Assembly: GCA_000153445.1 (NCBI GenBank)
Contig: CH672399.1
Location: 175,580-239,579 of the forward strand
From: a gamma proteobacterium HTCC2207
GTDB lineage: Bacteria; Pseudomonadota; Gammaproteobacteria; Pseudomonadales; Porticoccaceae
DNA: 64,000 nucleotides
Reading direction: 5' to 3'
Shown: positions 27,821 through 37,704 of the stretch, in pieces
Layout of the letters: every line of letters begins with the position of its first letter
Position numbering within the stretch: the first letter of the stretch is position 1
Position numbers and translations under genes: made by a program
The notes under the pieces: model-generated
Database searches by the model: none
Told to the model about the DNA's origin: nothing
The model's input: only the letters and a program-made list of their open reading frames with translations

Positions 27821-28672
27821 TTACAGCAAAGCCCGAGCATGAAACTTAATATGCTCTGCAATAAACGTAGCGATAAAAAAGTAGCTGTGATCATAATCTG
27901 GCTGCATTCTAATTTGTATGGGGAAATCAGCCACTTGACCTGCACTAACAAGTAACTCCGTCTTTAGCTGCTCGGTTAAGAAATTGTCTGCAGTGCCCTG
28001 ATCAACTAACACCGGCAAATGCTGTTGGGCCTGCTTTATCAGCTCAACCGCGTCATAGTATTTCCATGTATGCCGATCATCACCCAAGTAATTACTCAAC
28101 ACCTTGTCGCCCCAGGGGCAATTTAATGGCGAACAGATGGGTGCAAAAGCCGACACTGATTTAAACCGCTGCGGATTTTTCAGGGCAATGGTCAAGGCCC
28201 CATGGCCACCCATGGAATGCCCTGAGATCGAGATTCGCTCGCCATCCACCGGAAATTCTTTATTAATCAATTGCGGCAGCTCATCTAAAATATAGCTGTA
28301 CATCTGATAGTGCTCCGCCCAAGGCTGCTGCGTGGCATTGACGTAGAAGCCCGCACCCAAACCCATATCGTAAGCGCCATCAGGGTCATCAGCTACGCCA
28401 TCGCCTCTGGGGCTAGTATCCGGGCAAACTATGGCAATACCCTGCTCCGCAGCATGCTGTTGAGCGCCGGCTTTGTGGACAAAATTCTCATCGTTGCAGG
28501 TTAAGCCTGACAGCCAATATAAAACCGGCACCGGTCCCTTTTGGGCCTGGGGCGGCAAGTAAATGCTAAAGGTCATTTCACAGTTTAAAACGGCAGACTG
28601 ATGTTTGTAACGCAGCTGCTGACCGCCAAAGCTTTGGTTTGTGCCAATCTGTTCTGGAGTTTGAGATACCAT
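27821..28672 (-). CDS. fghA: S-formylglutathione hydrolase
   Basis: This 283-residue esterase-D-type enzyme splits S-formylglutathione into formate and glutathione. The nucleophile serine is in SGHSMGGHGALT; the oxyanion region is LYWLSGLTCNDENFVHKAGAQ; the histidine is in DYDHSYFFIATF. The ATG at 28672 has GGAG 9 bases upstream. It follows adhC by 14 bp, the usual two-gene formaldehyde oxidation unit. Confidence 0.95.
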   Translation of the reverse strand: MVSQTPEQIGTNQSFGGQQLRYKHQSAVLNCEMTFSIYLPPQAQKGPVPVLYWLSGLTCNDENFVHKAGAQQHAAEQGIAIVCPDTSPRGDGVADDPDGAYDMGLGAGFYVNATQQPWAEHYQMYSYILDELPQLINKEFPVDGERISISGHSMGGHGALTIALKNPQRFKSVSAFAPICSPLNCPWGDKVLSNYLGDDRHTWKYYDAVELIKQAQQHLPVLVDQGTADNFLTEQLKTELLVSAGQVADFPIQIRMQPDYDHSYFFIATFIAEHIKFHARALL

Positions 28673-28686
28673 TTATAACTCCGGAG

Positions 28687-29793
28687 CTAAAACTCAACGA
28701 CGGAGCGAATACTCTCGCCGGCATGCATCAAATCAAAGGCCTTATTAATATCGTCGAGAGGCATTTTATGGGTGATCAAATCATCAATATTGATTTTGCC
28801 CTCCATATACCAGTCGACAATACGCGGTACATCAGTACGGCCCCTGGCACCCCCAAAGGCAGTTCCACGCCATGAGCGACCGGTCACTAGCTGGAACGGA
28901 CGAGTGGTGATCTGCTTGCCGGCACCGGCGACGCCGACTATGCAGCTTTCGCCCCAGCCTTTGTGACAGCACTCAAGGGCTTGGCGCATCACGTCGACAT
29001 TGCCTATACATTCAAAACTGTAATCAACACCGCCGCCGGTCATCTGAATAATATGGTCGACGACATTCTCGACGTCTTTCGGATTGATAAAATCAGTCAT
29101 GCCAAACTGCTTACCTAAAGCCGCTCTGGCCGGATTTAAATCTATACCGATAATCCGCGTGGCACCCACCATTTTGGCGCCTTGAATCACATTCAAACCA
29201 ATGCCGCCCAAACCAAACACCGCCACAGTGGAACCAGCCTCAACCTTCATGGTAAACGCCACAGCACCTATACCAGTGGTCACGCCACAGCCGATATAAC
29301 AGATCTTGTCGAAGGGAGCGTCTTCACGCACCTTGGCCAGGGATATCTCTGGCAGCACAGTGTAGTTAGAAAAAGTCGAGCAACCCATGTAGTGCAAAAT
29401 AGGTTTGCCCTCAAAAGAGAAGCGGCTAGTGCCATCGGGCATTAGGCCCTGACCCTGCGTCGAGCGTACGGCCTGACAGAGATTGGTTTTGGGGTTTAGA
29501 CAGTACTCACATTCGCGGCACTCAGCGGTATACAGCGGAATCACATGGTCACCAGGCTTGAGGTTCTTTACCTCTGGGCCAACCTCAACCACCACACCCG
29601 CACCTTCATGACCCAAAATCGCCGGAAAGGCGCCCTCAGGATCATCACCAGACAGTGTAAAGGCATCCGTATGACAGACCCCTGTGGCTTTCACCTCAAC
29701 TAAGACTTCGCCGGCTCGCGGACCATCGAGATCCACTTCGACAATGTCCAAAGGTTTACCTGCTCCAAATGCCACTGCTGCTCTGGTTTTCAT
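28687..29793 (-). CDS. adhC: S-(hydroxymethyl)glutathione dehydrogenase (class III alcohol dehydrogenase)
   Basis: This 368-residue zinc enzyme oxidises the spontaneous formaldehyde-glutathione adduct to S-formylglutathione with NAD. Catalytic-zinc ligands are in [13 protein letters not shown] and GHEGAGVV; the structural zinc cysteines are in [15 protein letters not shown]; the NAD loop is [14 protein letters not shown]. It heads the minus-strand C1 block and is divergent from the amidohydrolase gene across 155 bp, where its promoter should lie. Confidence 0.96.
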   Translation of the reverse strand: MKTRAAVAFGAGKPLDIVEVDLDGPRAGEVLVEVKATGVCHTDAFTLSGDDPEGAFPAILGHEGAGVVVEVGPEVKNLKPGDHVIPLYTAECRECEYCLNPKTNLCQAVRSTQGQGLMPDGTSRFSFEGKPILHYMGCSTFSNYTVLPEISLAKVREDAPFDKICYIGCGVTTGIGAVAFTMKVEAGSTVAVFGLGGIGLNVIQGAKMVGATRIIGIDLNPARAALGKQFGMTDFINPKDVENVVDHIIQMTGGGVDYSFECIGNVDVMRQALECCHKGWGESCIVGVAGAGKQITTRPFQLVTGRSWRGTAFGGARGRTDVPRIVDWYMEGKINIDDLITHKMPLDDINKAFDLMHAGESIRSVVEF

Positions 29794-29948
29794 ACTGTTG
29801 ACCCTCTAGGAAACACTTATAGTTTTAATTTATTTGCTGCACCTATGACCCGATAGGTGGCAGGATAGATTTCCATCTTAGGCGAAAACCGGTTATTTTG
29901 CCTATCAGATTAGGTTCCTATAAGAATGAATAATAGCTAGGGAATATC

Positions 29949-31694
29949 ATGAAACGCATAACAACTGCTTGTTTATGGCTACTAAGCCTTACCCTTACGT
30001 CTACTGCGGTATCCAGCACTCAGAGCCTAGATAGCAATAGTGTTAATGGCGAATTGGTTATCTATACCGCGCAAAAAATCATCACCATGGAAGCGGCACT
30101 GCCCGAGGCCAGCGCAGTGGCCGTAGCCGATGGACGTATTGTTGCCGTAGGTTCATTGAAATCTCTCAGCAGTTGGAGCGATCAAAAAGAGGTGCGTATA
30201 GATCGGCGCTTTGAGAACAAGGTAATTATGCCGGGCTTTATTGATCCCCATGTGCACCCCTCTCTACCAGCGGTACTGACACAGTTCCCCTTTATCGCCC
30301 CGGATGACTGGTCCTTGCCTACTGGAGAATTTCCCGGTGCCAAAACGCCCAAAGCCTATCTCAAACGCCTTACCCAGCTGGTTTCTGAGCACAGTAACCA
30401 AGACATTCCCTTTATTGCCTGGGGCTACCACCCACTGTGGCACGGATATTTGTTTCGCCAGCAGCTGACCGCTCTGTTTCCCGATCAGCCCGTTATGCTT
30501 TGGCATCGATCATTCCACGAAATAGTAGCCAATGATGCGGCACTTAGTATACTCGATATCAAACAAGCGGATCTTGCAGGCAATCCATTAACCGACTGGT
30601 CAAAAGGTCATTTCTTCGAGAATGGACTGTATGCCCTGATTCCAAAAATGGCGTTTCTTTTTGACCCCATTCGCTTTGGCAAAGGCATGGAAAACTTTAT
30701 TCAAATGGTCCATCAGGGCGGTGTGACCACAGCCCTGGATATGGGCACCGGTGTATTTGGTAATCCAGATGCAGAAATAAGCCTTATTCGCCATACAGTG
30801 GAAACCGCCCAAGCACCAGCCAGATTAATTCTGACGCCCATTATTACCGATTTTATTGGCCGCGGAGTCTCCATTGAAGAGGCCCTTCTGCAAGTGGATA
30901 AGTGGCGCGCACAAAACAGTCACCGAGTGATGTTTGACCGGCGCTTTAAACTGATGATTGATGGTGCGATCTATAGCGGGCTGGCCCAGTTTAAATTCCC
31001 CGGCTATATCGACGGGCACAAAGGCGTGTGGATGGTGCCCCCAATAGTGTCTCAGCAGTGGGCTCAAGCATTCTGGGATGCGGGCTATCAGATTCATGCC
31101 CATACCAACGGTGATGCCAGCGCCGAGGTATTAATTAATCTGTTAAAAACCCTGCAACAAAATACCCCGAAAACCGATCACCGTTTGACTCTGGAACATT
31201 TTGCCTACACCACAGAAGATCAGAATCGACAGCTTGCAGAGCTCGGTGCAGTGGTCTCGGCCAATCCCTACTACCACTATATGCTCAGCGATATGTACAG
31301 TGATCAGTGGCTCGGTGCCGATCGCGGCAGTCAGATGGTACGTCTGGGTTCACTAGAGCGACTGGGCATGCCCTTCGCCTTTCATTCCGATAGCCCCATG
31401 GCGCCTCTGGAGCCGCTAACTCTGGTTTCAGCGGCGGTTAACCGAGTCACCATTAATGGCAATCTCACTGGTGCCAATGAGCGAGTCAGTCTGGACGCAG
31501 GTCTGCGCGCGATCACCATTGATGCAGCTTGGGTCATGGGTTGGGAAGATCAGATTGGATCGATTCGCGCCGGTAAAAAAGCCGACTTTACAATACTTGA
31601 AGCCGACCCCTATGAGGTCGGGCCCAGCGGGTTAAAAGATATCAAAATTTGGGGCACAGTGTTTGAAGGGCTGCCAGCACCCTTAGAACCTTAG
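29949..31694 (+). CDS. Secreted amidohydrolase (YtcJ-like, amidohydrolase family 3)
   Basis: The 581-residue protein begins with a signal peptide (LLSLTLTSTAVSS, cleavage near residue 23). The metal ligands of an amidohydrolase TIM barrel are visible: DPHVHP near residue 97, then QIHAHTNGDASAEV, LEHFAYT and FHSDSPMAPLEPL. The C-terminal GSIRAGKKADFTILEADPYE is the usual composite-domain ending. YtcJ-type enzymes act on unknown amides or esters; no substrate is suggested by neighbours, which are other secreted hydrolases. Confidence 0.88.
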   Translation: MKRITTACLWLLSLTLTSTAVSSTQSLDSNSVNGELVIYTAQKIITMEAALPEASAVAVADGRIVAVGSLKSLSSWSDQKEVRIDRRFENKVIMPGFIDPHVHPSLPAVLTQFPFIAPDDWSLPTGEFPGAKTPKAYLKRLTQLVSEHSNQDIPFIAWGYHPLWHGYLFRQQLTALFPDQPVMLWHRSFHEIVANDAALSILDIKQADLAGNPLTDWSKGHFFENGLYALIPKMAFLFDPIRFGKGMENFIQMVHQGGVTTALDMGTGVFGNPDAEISLIRHTVETAQAPARLILTPIITDFIGRGVSIEEALLQVDKWRAQNSHRVMFDRRFKLMIDGAIYSGLAQFKFPGYIDGHKGVWMVPPIVSQQWAQAFWDAGYQIHAHTNGDASAEVLINLLKTLQQNTPKTDHRLTLEHFAYTTEDQNRQLAELGAVVSANPYYHYMLSDMYSDQWLGADRGSQMVRLGSLERLGMPFAFHSDSPMAPLEPLTLVSAAVNRVTINGNLTGANERVSLDAGLRAITIDAAWVMGWEDQIGSIRAGKKADFTILEADPYEVGPSGLKDIKIWGTVFEGLPAPLEP

Positions 31695-31704
31695 AATTTC
31701 AAAA

Positions 31705-31752
31705 CCGTAAAATCTTAGAACCGTAAAATCTTAGAACCGTAAAATTTTAAAA
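31705..31752. repeat. Intergenic tandem repeat, 16-nt unit
   Basis: CCGTAAAATCTTAGAA occurs at 31705 and 31721 exactly and at 31737 with two changes. It lies directly after the amidohydrolase stop codon, and related CTTAGAACC fragments overlap the gene's last codons. Confidence 0.85.
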
Positions 31753-31859
31753 GCCAAGTCTCGCCGGTCATAGGAGGGAGTTTCGCTGACAGGTTTTTGA
31801 CGTTACTATCGCTTGACTTAAAAATATAAAAATAATAATAAGTAGAGGAGACATGCAAA

Positions 31860-33269
31860 ATGTTTAAAACTCTCATCAGGTCACTATTTTTAATATTCTT
31901 TTTAACCCTACTGGCCTCTTGCGGCGGCGGTTCAGGTTCATCTGCGCCAGCAAACCCACCAGCATCTCCGGATACAGAGACAGAAGAAACCCCAGAGGTC
32001 GTTGAATCCGTAGTTTGGCAAGAGGCCACGCCTGAGTCAGTCGGCATGGATTCAGGCGCATTAGAACAGGCCTTCGACCAAGCCTTTATCGATGGTAGTT
32101 TCACTCAGGCCGCTCTGGTGATCAAAGACGATAAACTCGTTTATGAGCGCTACAGAGGCATTCTGCCAACAGAGGCCGCCAGTGTTTCCGCAGGCAGTAC
32201 TCTCGACAGCCAAGCAACCTATGGCACTCGTGACAAGGATAGTCTTGCAACCTCCTGGTCGACGGCGAAATCCTTTACCAGTGTGATGATCGCCATTGCC
32301 ATCGAACAGGGTTTTATCGAATCCCTCTCGGAACCCGCCGCAACCTATATAGATGAGTGGCAAGGGGATGACAGAGCGACAATCACCATCCGTAATCTGT
32401 TGGATATGCGCTCTGGACTACCCGTAGCCTGTTATGACTTTGTTGAACAGGCTTTGAGTACCTGCACCAGTGCTGCCGGTTCCGGTGGTGGTTTGGTCTT
32501 CTCTGAGGATCAGATGTCTGGCTGCATTAACCGCCAACTGGCAGAGACCAACGTGAGTCAGCCCTGGTATACATACGGGCCAACCTGGCAGTCTGGTTAC
32601 TGGCTTTATTCAAATTGCGACACCATGGTGCTGGGAGAAATTCTCTACCGAGCTACGGGTCAGGATCTTCAAACCTATGCTGACCTGCATCTATTTTCTA
32701 AGATAGGCATGCAGGCCCAATGGTGGCGTGATAACCAAGGCACCAGCCAGGTGGATGGAAACTATTTGGCCTACTGCTGCCTAGATGCAACTCCTCGTGA
32801 TTTTGCACGATTTGGGCAGTTACTGCTAAATAACGGCGTATGGGATAATGAGCAGGTGATTCCCAGTGCTTATATCGACAGTATCAAAAACATTACAGTC
32901 GACTCTGTAGTAACCGAAATCGCTGGTGGAGTATTCAGCTACGGCCTGAAGTTTTGGACTATAAGCGCTGCACCTCAGGAAGACGGCTCAGTATATCCGC
33001 CGCAAAATACGCTGATCTCAACCGTAGGGTTTGATGGTCAGTACATCACCATAGACTTTGATAATAATATTGTGGTGGTTCGCAATGGCCTTTACAGTCC
33101 CATTTTAGCTGTATCCGATGAACGGAAGATGACCATTTCGGCCAGTGATCCGAGCCAATCCAACTTAGTTGGTTCACTGCCCGCCGGCATAGCCTTGACG
33201 GCCCCACTCAATTATTCACACCAGAGACTGCTGTATGGCGTAAAAAACGCTCTTAACCCAGCACAATAA
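31860..33269 (+). CDS. Serine hydrolase lipoprotein, beta-lactamase (class C) family
   Basis: The 469-residue protein has a lipoprotein signal (FLTLLASC, cysteine 21), then a low-complexity linker and a beta-lactamase/esterase domain. The catalytic SxxK is STAK (S134-K137) and the YxN motif is in YWLYSN. Such proteins are D-aminopeptidase, esterase or PBP-like hydrolases, rarely true beta-lactamases. The ATG at 31860 has AGAGGAGA upstream. It lies 165 bp after the amidohydrolase gene and 51 bp before the MAPEG gene. Confidence 0.87.
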   Translation: MFKTLIRSLFLIFFLTLLASCGGGSGSSAPANPPASPDTETEETPEVVESVVWQEATPESVGMDSGALEQAFDQAFIDGSFTQAALVIKDDKLVYERYRGILPTEAASVSAGSTLDSQATYGTRDKDSLATSWSTAKSFTSVMIAIAIEQGFIESLSEPAATYIDEWQGDDRATITIRNLLDMRSGLPVACYDFVEQALSTCTSAAGSGGGLVFSEDQMSGCINRQLAETNVSQPWYTYGPTWQSGYWLYSNCDTMVLGEILYRATGQDLQTYADLHLFSKIGMQAQWWRDNQGTSQVDGNYLAYCCLDATPRDFARFGQLLLNNGVWDNEQVIPSAYIDSIKNITVDSVVTEIAGGVFSYGLKFWTISAAPQEDGSVYPPQNTLISTVGFDGQYITIDFDNNIVVVRNGLYSPILAVSDERKMTISASDPSQSNLVGSLPAGIALTAPLNYSHQRLLYGVKNALNPAQ

Positions 33270-33320
33270 CCCGAGGAAAATTAATCCTCACAACAAATAA
33301 CACTCTAAAAAGGAAAAATC

Positions 33321-33686
33321 ATGAGCGATATAATTCTCTACGCCCTAGCACTGACATTATTTCAAATCTGGTTGCTGCCGATGGCCGTCAATTTAAAAAA
33401 TAGCGGCTACCTGCTAGGTAACCGCGACGAGGAAGTCGAGACTTCAATAACCTATCAGCGTATCGCCCGCGCCGCGGCCAATCTTCAAGAGACGCTGCCA
33501 ATTTTTCTGACTTTGGCACTCCTATCAATGATGATGGATATAGACAACACTCAGGCTGCAAGCGCTTGGCTGGCATTGCGCCTTATTCATCTGGCCTGTT
33601 ATACCTTTGGCCTGGCGACATTGCGCAGCCTTAGTTGGGTCAGCGCATTGATTGCACTGATCTACATGGCGATGCAGCTACTTTAA
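33321..33686 (+). CDS. MAPEG-family membrane protein
   Basis: The 121-residue protein has four hydrophobic helices. The family segment RIARAAANLQETLPIFLTLALL, split around an N and a glutamate, fits the glutathione-binding helix 2 of MAPEG proteins (microsomal glutathione transferase-like). Bacterial members are mostly uncharacterised. A clear AAAAAGGA ribosome site precedes the ATG at 33321. Confidence 0.8.
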   Translation: MSDIILYALALTLFQIWLLPMAVNLKNSGYLLGNRDEEVETSITYQRIARAAANLQETLPIFLTLALLSMMMDIDNTQAASAWLALRLIHLACYTFGLATLRSLSWVSALIALIYMAMQLL

Positions 33687-33763
33687 ACAACTCTTTAACG
33701 TCAACACCAACAAGGATCAGCCGCGCCTCTTTAGGCAGCGGCTCATACCGAACAGGAAATATT

Positions 33764-35719
33764 ATGCGAAGCCAACTCTTTTTAGCACTTGGAATAGTAT
33801 TGCTCAGCGCCTGCAGTGGATCAGATAATTCGACCGCCCCCAATGTTCAGCAGTCAATATCCACTGACACCGCCGCGGTTGAAGCCGGCGGCTGTGATAA
33901 TTTCAATACCGATGGCACTGCACTGTTTGGCGATCTCCATGTGCATACCAGCTACTCATTTGATGCCGCGGCCAACAGCGTCGGCACCACACCTACGGAT
34001 GCCCACCGCTATGCCCGCGGTGAGGCGATTCCATTCTTCCCCGTGGACAAACAGGGTATTCCCCTTGGCTCAGTAAAGATCGATCGGCCACTGGATTTTC
34101 TGGCGGTTACTGATCACGGGGAGTTCCTCGGTGAGCGAGCACTGTGCCGCACCGAAGGCTCACCGGCCTACAACACCACTTTTTGTAACAACTATCGGGT
34201 TAATGAACGTCAGGGTATGTTGATGTTGGGCTCGGTAATCACCACCGAAACACCAGAGCGCATTAAGGAAATTTGCGGCAGCGATGGCAGCCAGTGCAGC
34301 ACCTATGCCGAATCACCCTGGCAAGATATTCAACTGGCGGCCAACAGGGCCAATACTCCCTGCGAATTCACCAGCTTTGTCGCCTATGAGTACACCGGCA
34401 CACCTGGCACATCGAATTACCATCGCAATGTTATCTTTCGCGATAACAATGTTCCGGCCAAACCTGTCAGCTATATAGATGCATCCATCGACAGCAAGCT
34501 CTGGTCAGCACTGGATGCGGTCTGCGATATAGCCGAGGGCTGTGACTATCTTACTATCCCCCACAACTCCAACTTGGCTAATGGCCGAATGGCGCCCTAT
34601 ATGCAGCTTGAAGACACCACTGCAGCCAAGCGCGCCTATGCCACTGCACGATTGAAGCGCGAGCCGATTATGGAGATCTTCCAGCACAAAGGAAGCTCTG
34701 AATGTATCAATGGTTTGAGCAGTGTCTTTGGTGCCCCGGACGAGCTCTGTGAAGTTGAAGCCGTCAGGCGCATGGGCGAGAATAAGACCTATGTCACCCG
34801 CAGCTTAAATCAGGGCGACCTAACAATGGGTCAGGCATCAGAGGTCACCGCAGAATGTGAACCCGGTGAGACCGGCAGCAATGGCATGCTCGGTGCCGGC
34901 TGCGTCCACCCTACTGACTTTCAGCGCTCTGGCCTACTGGTCGGCCTACTCGAGGAACAATCAATTGGTTTGAATCCGGTTAAGCTGGGCACAATTGCGG
35001 CCACAGATACCCATTCGAGCACCCCAGGTGCCGTGATTGAATCCGCATGGACTGGTGCTGTCACTGGCGAATCAACTCCGGCGGAAAGACTTAAACCCGG
35101 ACTGCTAACCAGTGGTATTGATGGCAATCCCGGCGGTCTAGCCGGTGTTTGGGCGAAGGAAAATACTCGCGATGCCATCTTTGACGCCATGCTGCGCAAA
35201 GAAGTATTTGGCACCTCGGGCCCACGCATTCGACCGCGCCTATTTGCTGGCTGGGACCTCAGCGAAGGGCTCTGTGATGCGCCTGATATGGTGGCTGTGG
35301 CCTATGCCTCCGGCGTTCCCATGGGTTCTGATTTAGTCGCTTCGGGAGACAGTACTAAGACCCCTAGCCTACTTGCCTATGCGTCTAAGGATCCAGATGG
35401 CAAACCGCTGGTAGCCCTGCATCTAATCAAGGGCTGGATCGACGGTGACGGCAAAATGCGCAATGAGGTGATAACAGTTGCCGAAGCGGAAACCGGCGCT
35501 GATAGCCTCTGCGTGGTGTATAGCGATAAAGAGTTTAATGCTAGCCAGTCAGCTTATTACTATCTGCGCGCCGTAGAACCTGAGACTGCCCGCTGGCACA
35601 CCTATGACTGTGCCGCATTGGCTGAGGCTGATCGACCTGAGGTTTGTACTAACGGAGCTTATCCTGAGACAGTTCGAGAGATGGCTTGGACATCACCGAT
35701 TTGGTATCAGGGGGAATGA
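33764..35719 (+). CDS. DUF3604 lipoprotein (PHP-like predicted metal hydrolase)
   Basis: The start is the ATG at 33764, with AGGAA before it and a lipoprotein signal (GIVLLSAC, C17) after it; the longer frame from 33635 overlaps the MAPEG gene. The 651-residue protein begins its domain with FGDLHVHTSYSFDA (about 56-69), the PHP-type metal-binding HxHT motif, and later shows DFLAVTDHGEFLGE and TDTHSSTPGAV. DUF3604 proteins are secreted and common in marine gammaproteobacteria; their substrate is unknown. Confidence 0.85.
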   Translation: MRSQLFLALGIVLLSACSGSDNSTAPNVQQSISTDTAAVEAGGCDNFNTDGTALFGDLHVHTSYSFDAAANSVGTTPTDAHRYARGEAIPFFPVDKQGIPLGSVKIDRPLDFLAVTDHGEFLGERALCRTEGSPAYNTTFCNNYRVNERQGMLMLGSVITTETPERIKEICGSDGSQCSTYAESPWQDIQLAANRANTPCEFTSFVAYEYTGTPGTSNYHRNVIFRDNNVPAKPVSYIDASIDSKLWSALDAVCDIAEGCDYLTIPHNSNLANGRMAPYMQLEDTTAAKRAYATARLKREPIMEIFQHKGSSECINGLSSVFGAPDELCEVEAVRRMGENKTYVTRSLNQGDLTMGQASEVTAECEPGETGSNGMLGAGCVHPTDFQRSGLLVGLLEEQSIGLNPVKLGTIAATDTHSSTPGAVIESAWTGAVTGESTPAERLKPGLLTSGIDGNPGGLAGVWAKENTRDAIFDAMLRKEVFGTSGPRIRPRLFAGWDLSEGLCDAPDMVAVAYASGVPMGSDLVASGDSTKTPSLLAYASKDPDGKPLVALHLIKGWIDGDGKMRNEVITVAEAETGADSLCVVYSDKEFNASQSAYYYLRAVEPETARWHTYDCAALAEADRPEVCTNGAYPETVREMAWTSPIWYQGE

Positions 35720-35803
35720 GTTAGCCCGAGTTAATAATGATGTTTTTTTAGATTAAAGACTTTAGGAAATCTGTAATACAAGAGCCTTCGCGTTTGGGAT
35801 AGT

Positions 35804-36226
35804 TTGGCGTTCTTAATAGGAGGGCTCTGGGTCATTCCAGCCAGACGGATGAAAGGGGGAAAGCAACATTCGACACCTCTATCAAAAGATAGTGATTTCA
35901 AAATCAATAGACTGAGCAACCTGAGGACAAGCGAATACGTATTCCCTAATCTCTCAAACGGACAGCATCTATTAAAATCAGGTATGTCCTCAGTATTGAA
36001 ACCTATGAATAAGACCCATGAATGGCAGGGTAAAGGAGGACCCAACATTTCAGTGCACGGGTTCAGGTCTACTTTTGGTGATTACATAGCGGACAACACC
36101 ACTTTTGACGGTGCAGTGGCTGAGCACGCCCTCGCCCAAAAGACCCCTGGTACTGCTGTGGCCTCCTATCAACGACAGCACCGCGGTGGAGAAGTGTCTT
36201 TAAAAGATATGCTGTTGATTACATAG
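35804..36226 (+). pseudogene. Relic of a P4-type tyrosine recombinase (C-terminal part only)
   Basis: The 140-residue frame corresponds only to the catalytic half of a DUF4102-type phage integrase: the RMKGGKQHSTPLS strand (normally the lysine hairpin), then VHGFRSTFGDYIAD (HxxR box), EHALAQKTPGTAVASYQR (active-site tyrosine Y170-type position). The N-terminal DNA-binding domains and the first catalytic arginine are missing, and the sequence in front (35720-35803) is full of stops. No tRNA or att repeat is adjacent. It marks an old, decayed insertion at the edge of an AT-rich gene-poor region. Confidence 0.75.
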
Positions 36227-36349
36227 ATATTTTATTTTACTGACAGCCATTTTTTATAGACTCAAGAAATTCTTACCCCTCACCTGATTTGACTAGATGA
36301 GCTATTCATACAGGGTTAATTAAGTTCATCACCAATAGTTTTGTTATTA

Positions 36350-36646
36350 TTAATTACAAAATACCTCAAAATTCTTTGCCGAATTTGCAGATAGCTCAGA
36401 AAAAAACAATGCTGCTGAATATGACTTTTCAGATTTTTCCTCGCTTCCTGCTTTTCTTTCTTTGTCTGCGGTTTTTAATAATTCTCCAGACGTGTATAAG
36501 AAAAATCCTGCTGCCTCACTGACGTTTCTACAGTCTTCACTCTTCCATAATCCTGCATCACCTTCTTCAGACTTCACAAGTACTGAGATGCAAAGAAACA
36601 AAAATAACACACAGAAAATCGAGGTAAATTTATTAATAATGTTCAT
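36350..36646 (-). CDS. Small secreted protein, function unknown
   Basis: The 98-residue frame begins with a clear signal peptide (FTSIFCVLFLFLCISVLVKS) and has two cysteines in the mature part (CRNVSEAAGFF and the terminal FCN), which could form a disulfide. The middle is charged and helical. AAGG lies about 12 bases before the ATG. It is AT-rich and next to an integrase relic, so it may be a leftover cargo gene. No family is recognised. Confidence 0.45.
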   Translation of the reverse strand: MNIINKFTSIFCVLFLFLCISVLVKSEEGDAGLWKSEDCRNVSEAAGFFLYTSGELLKTADKERKAGSEEKSEKSYSAALFFSELSANSAKNFEVFCN

Positions 36647-37353
36647 ATCTCATCCAACCTTATCTACATGGGTGACTTAGAGTCTATACTGAATAGATTA
36701 ACTTATGAAGGGAGTAGGCATTTTTTAGAGAGCCTCAGGCAGGCACTTAGTTAAAACAATCTGCATAAGTGGAATCTCTCTCAAAAGCGCCAGTCGGTTC
36801 TAGCCCCAGCTCACTTGATCTCTAACCTTTAGAGAGTAAATCATTGCCGTGACATTACCCTGAGAAACCTTTTCAAAAAGAGCATTAAAGAACTGACATA
36901 AGCACTGAGAGTGCTGCTTTTTTATAGACTCGTAAACTCTGTTTGTCGTATAGGCTAATTCAGAAATACCTGAGTAATCCGATATCTGAAGGACCACTAA
37001 AGACTCGCCAACGTGGCCAATACTCAACAACCTTATTCGTTCTGGACGACCCCTGCTACGGCGACTAACTGAGTGTCCGCCAATGTCGTTGGCATAGATA
37101 AGAGCCAGAGGCGCCCAGATGCGACCTGCAAGGCCATAGATTATTATCAAGCATCAGATAGCGTAGAATCTCGATGATAGGTCGTGGCTGAGCTGGTATG
37201 TTATCGCAATTATGTAGCAAGAGGGCGGCCAACGAAGAATGACCAAAGTTAATCCCTCCGCCCCTTACCGATAATAGCTTGCCAAATTGGAAACAATCGG
37301 TATTATCCGCACCCTACCAAAAGGTTTAAATTGACCGGGCGTTTTAAACTTCA
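36647..37353. other. Gene-poor AT-rich stretch, no supported gene
   Basis: This 707-bp stretch lies between the small secreted ORF and the HSHDDH-containing ORF. One open frame (36800-37150, minus) starts only at TTG without a ribosome site and has no recognisable domain, so I do not call it. The last 100 bp must hold the promoter for the two genes that follow. I see no RNA gene or clear repeat. Confidence 0.5.
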
Positions 37354-37623
37354 ATGAATCGGTTCCACACACTATATAGCATCGTTCTAGCCTTAATAAT
37401 CGGGTTGGGCTCGGTGACGGCTGTTGCCCACAGCCATGATGATCACCAGGATACCAGTTGCTCGGTCTCTGTCTTACAGAAATCCTCAGCAGCGGTGGCG
37501 AGTCAAAGTAGTACGATTTTTGTCACTAACGCCACAACCCCCTATACCATCCGCATTAGCAAGGCTAAAAGCAGCCGTATCAGAAGTTGCCAGCTAGCCC
37601 GAGCACCGCCACTTAACCTCTAA
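37354..37623 (+). CDS. Small secreted His-containing protein upstream of TonB receptor
   Basis: The 89-residue protein has a signal peptide (SIVLALIIGLGSVTAVA) followed at once by HSHDDHQDTSC, a putative metal-binding cluster at the mature N-terminus. The rest is Ser/Thr-rich and ends in basic residues. It is 81 bp upstream of the His-rich TonB receptor and probably transcribed with it; small periplasmic proteins of this kind often accompany metal uptake genes. The role is inference from the cluster and position. Confidence 0.6.
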   Translation: MNRFHTLYSIVLALIIGLGSVTAVAHSHDDHQDTSCSVSVLQKSSAAVASQSSTIFVTNATTPYTIRISKAKSSRIRSCQLARAPPLNL

Positions 37624-37704
37624 TCTAAATAGTTTGTATTCCCTTATTGGGACGAATTCGTGCCGGTCATTCGGCGCGTATGTTATTTTTTAGAGGAACG
37701 TGTT

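Noticed and set aside
36800-37150. 116-residue minus-strand frame
   Set aside because: TTG start, no ribosome site, no recognisable family; it may be a decayed gene but cannot be supported.
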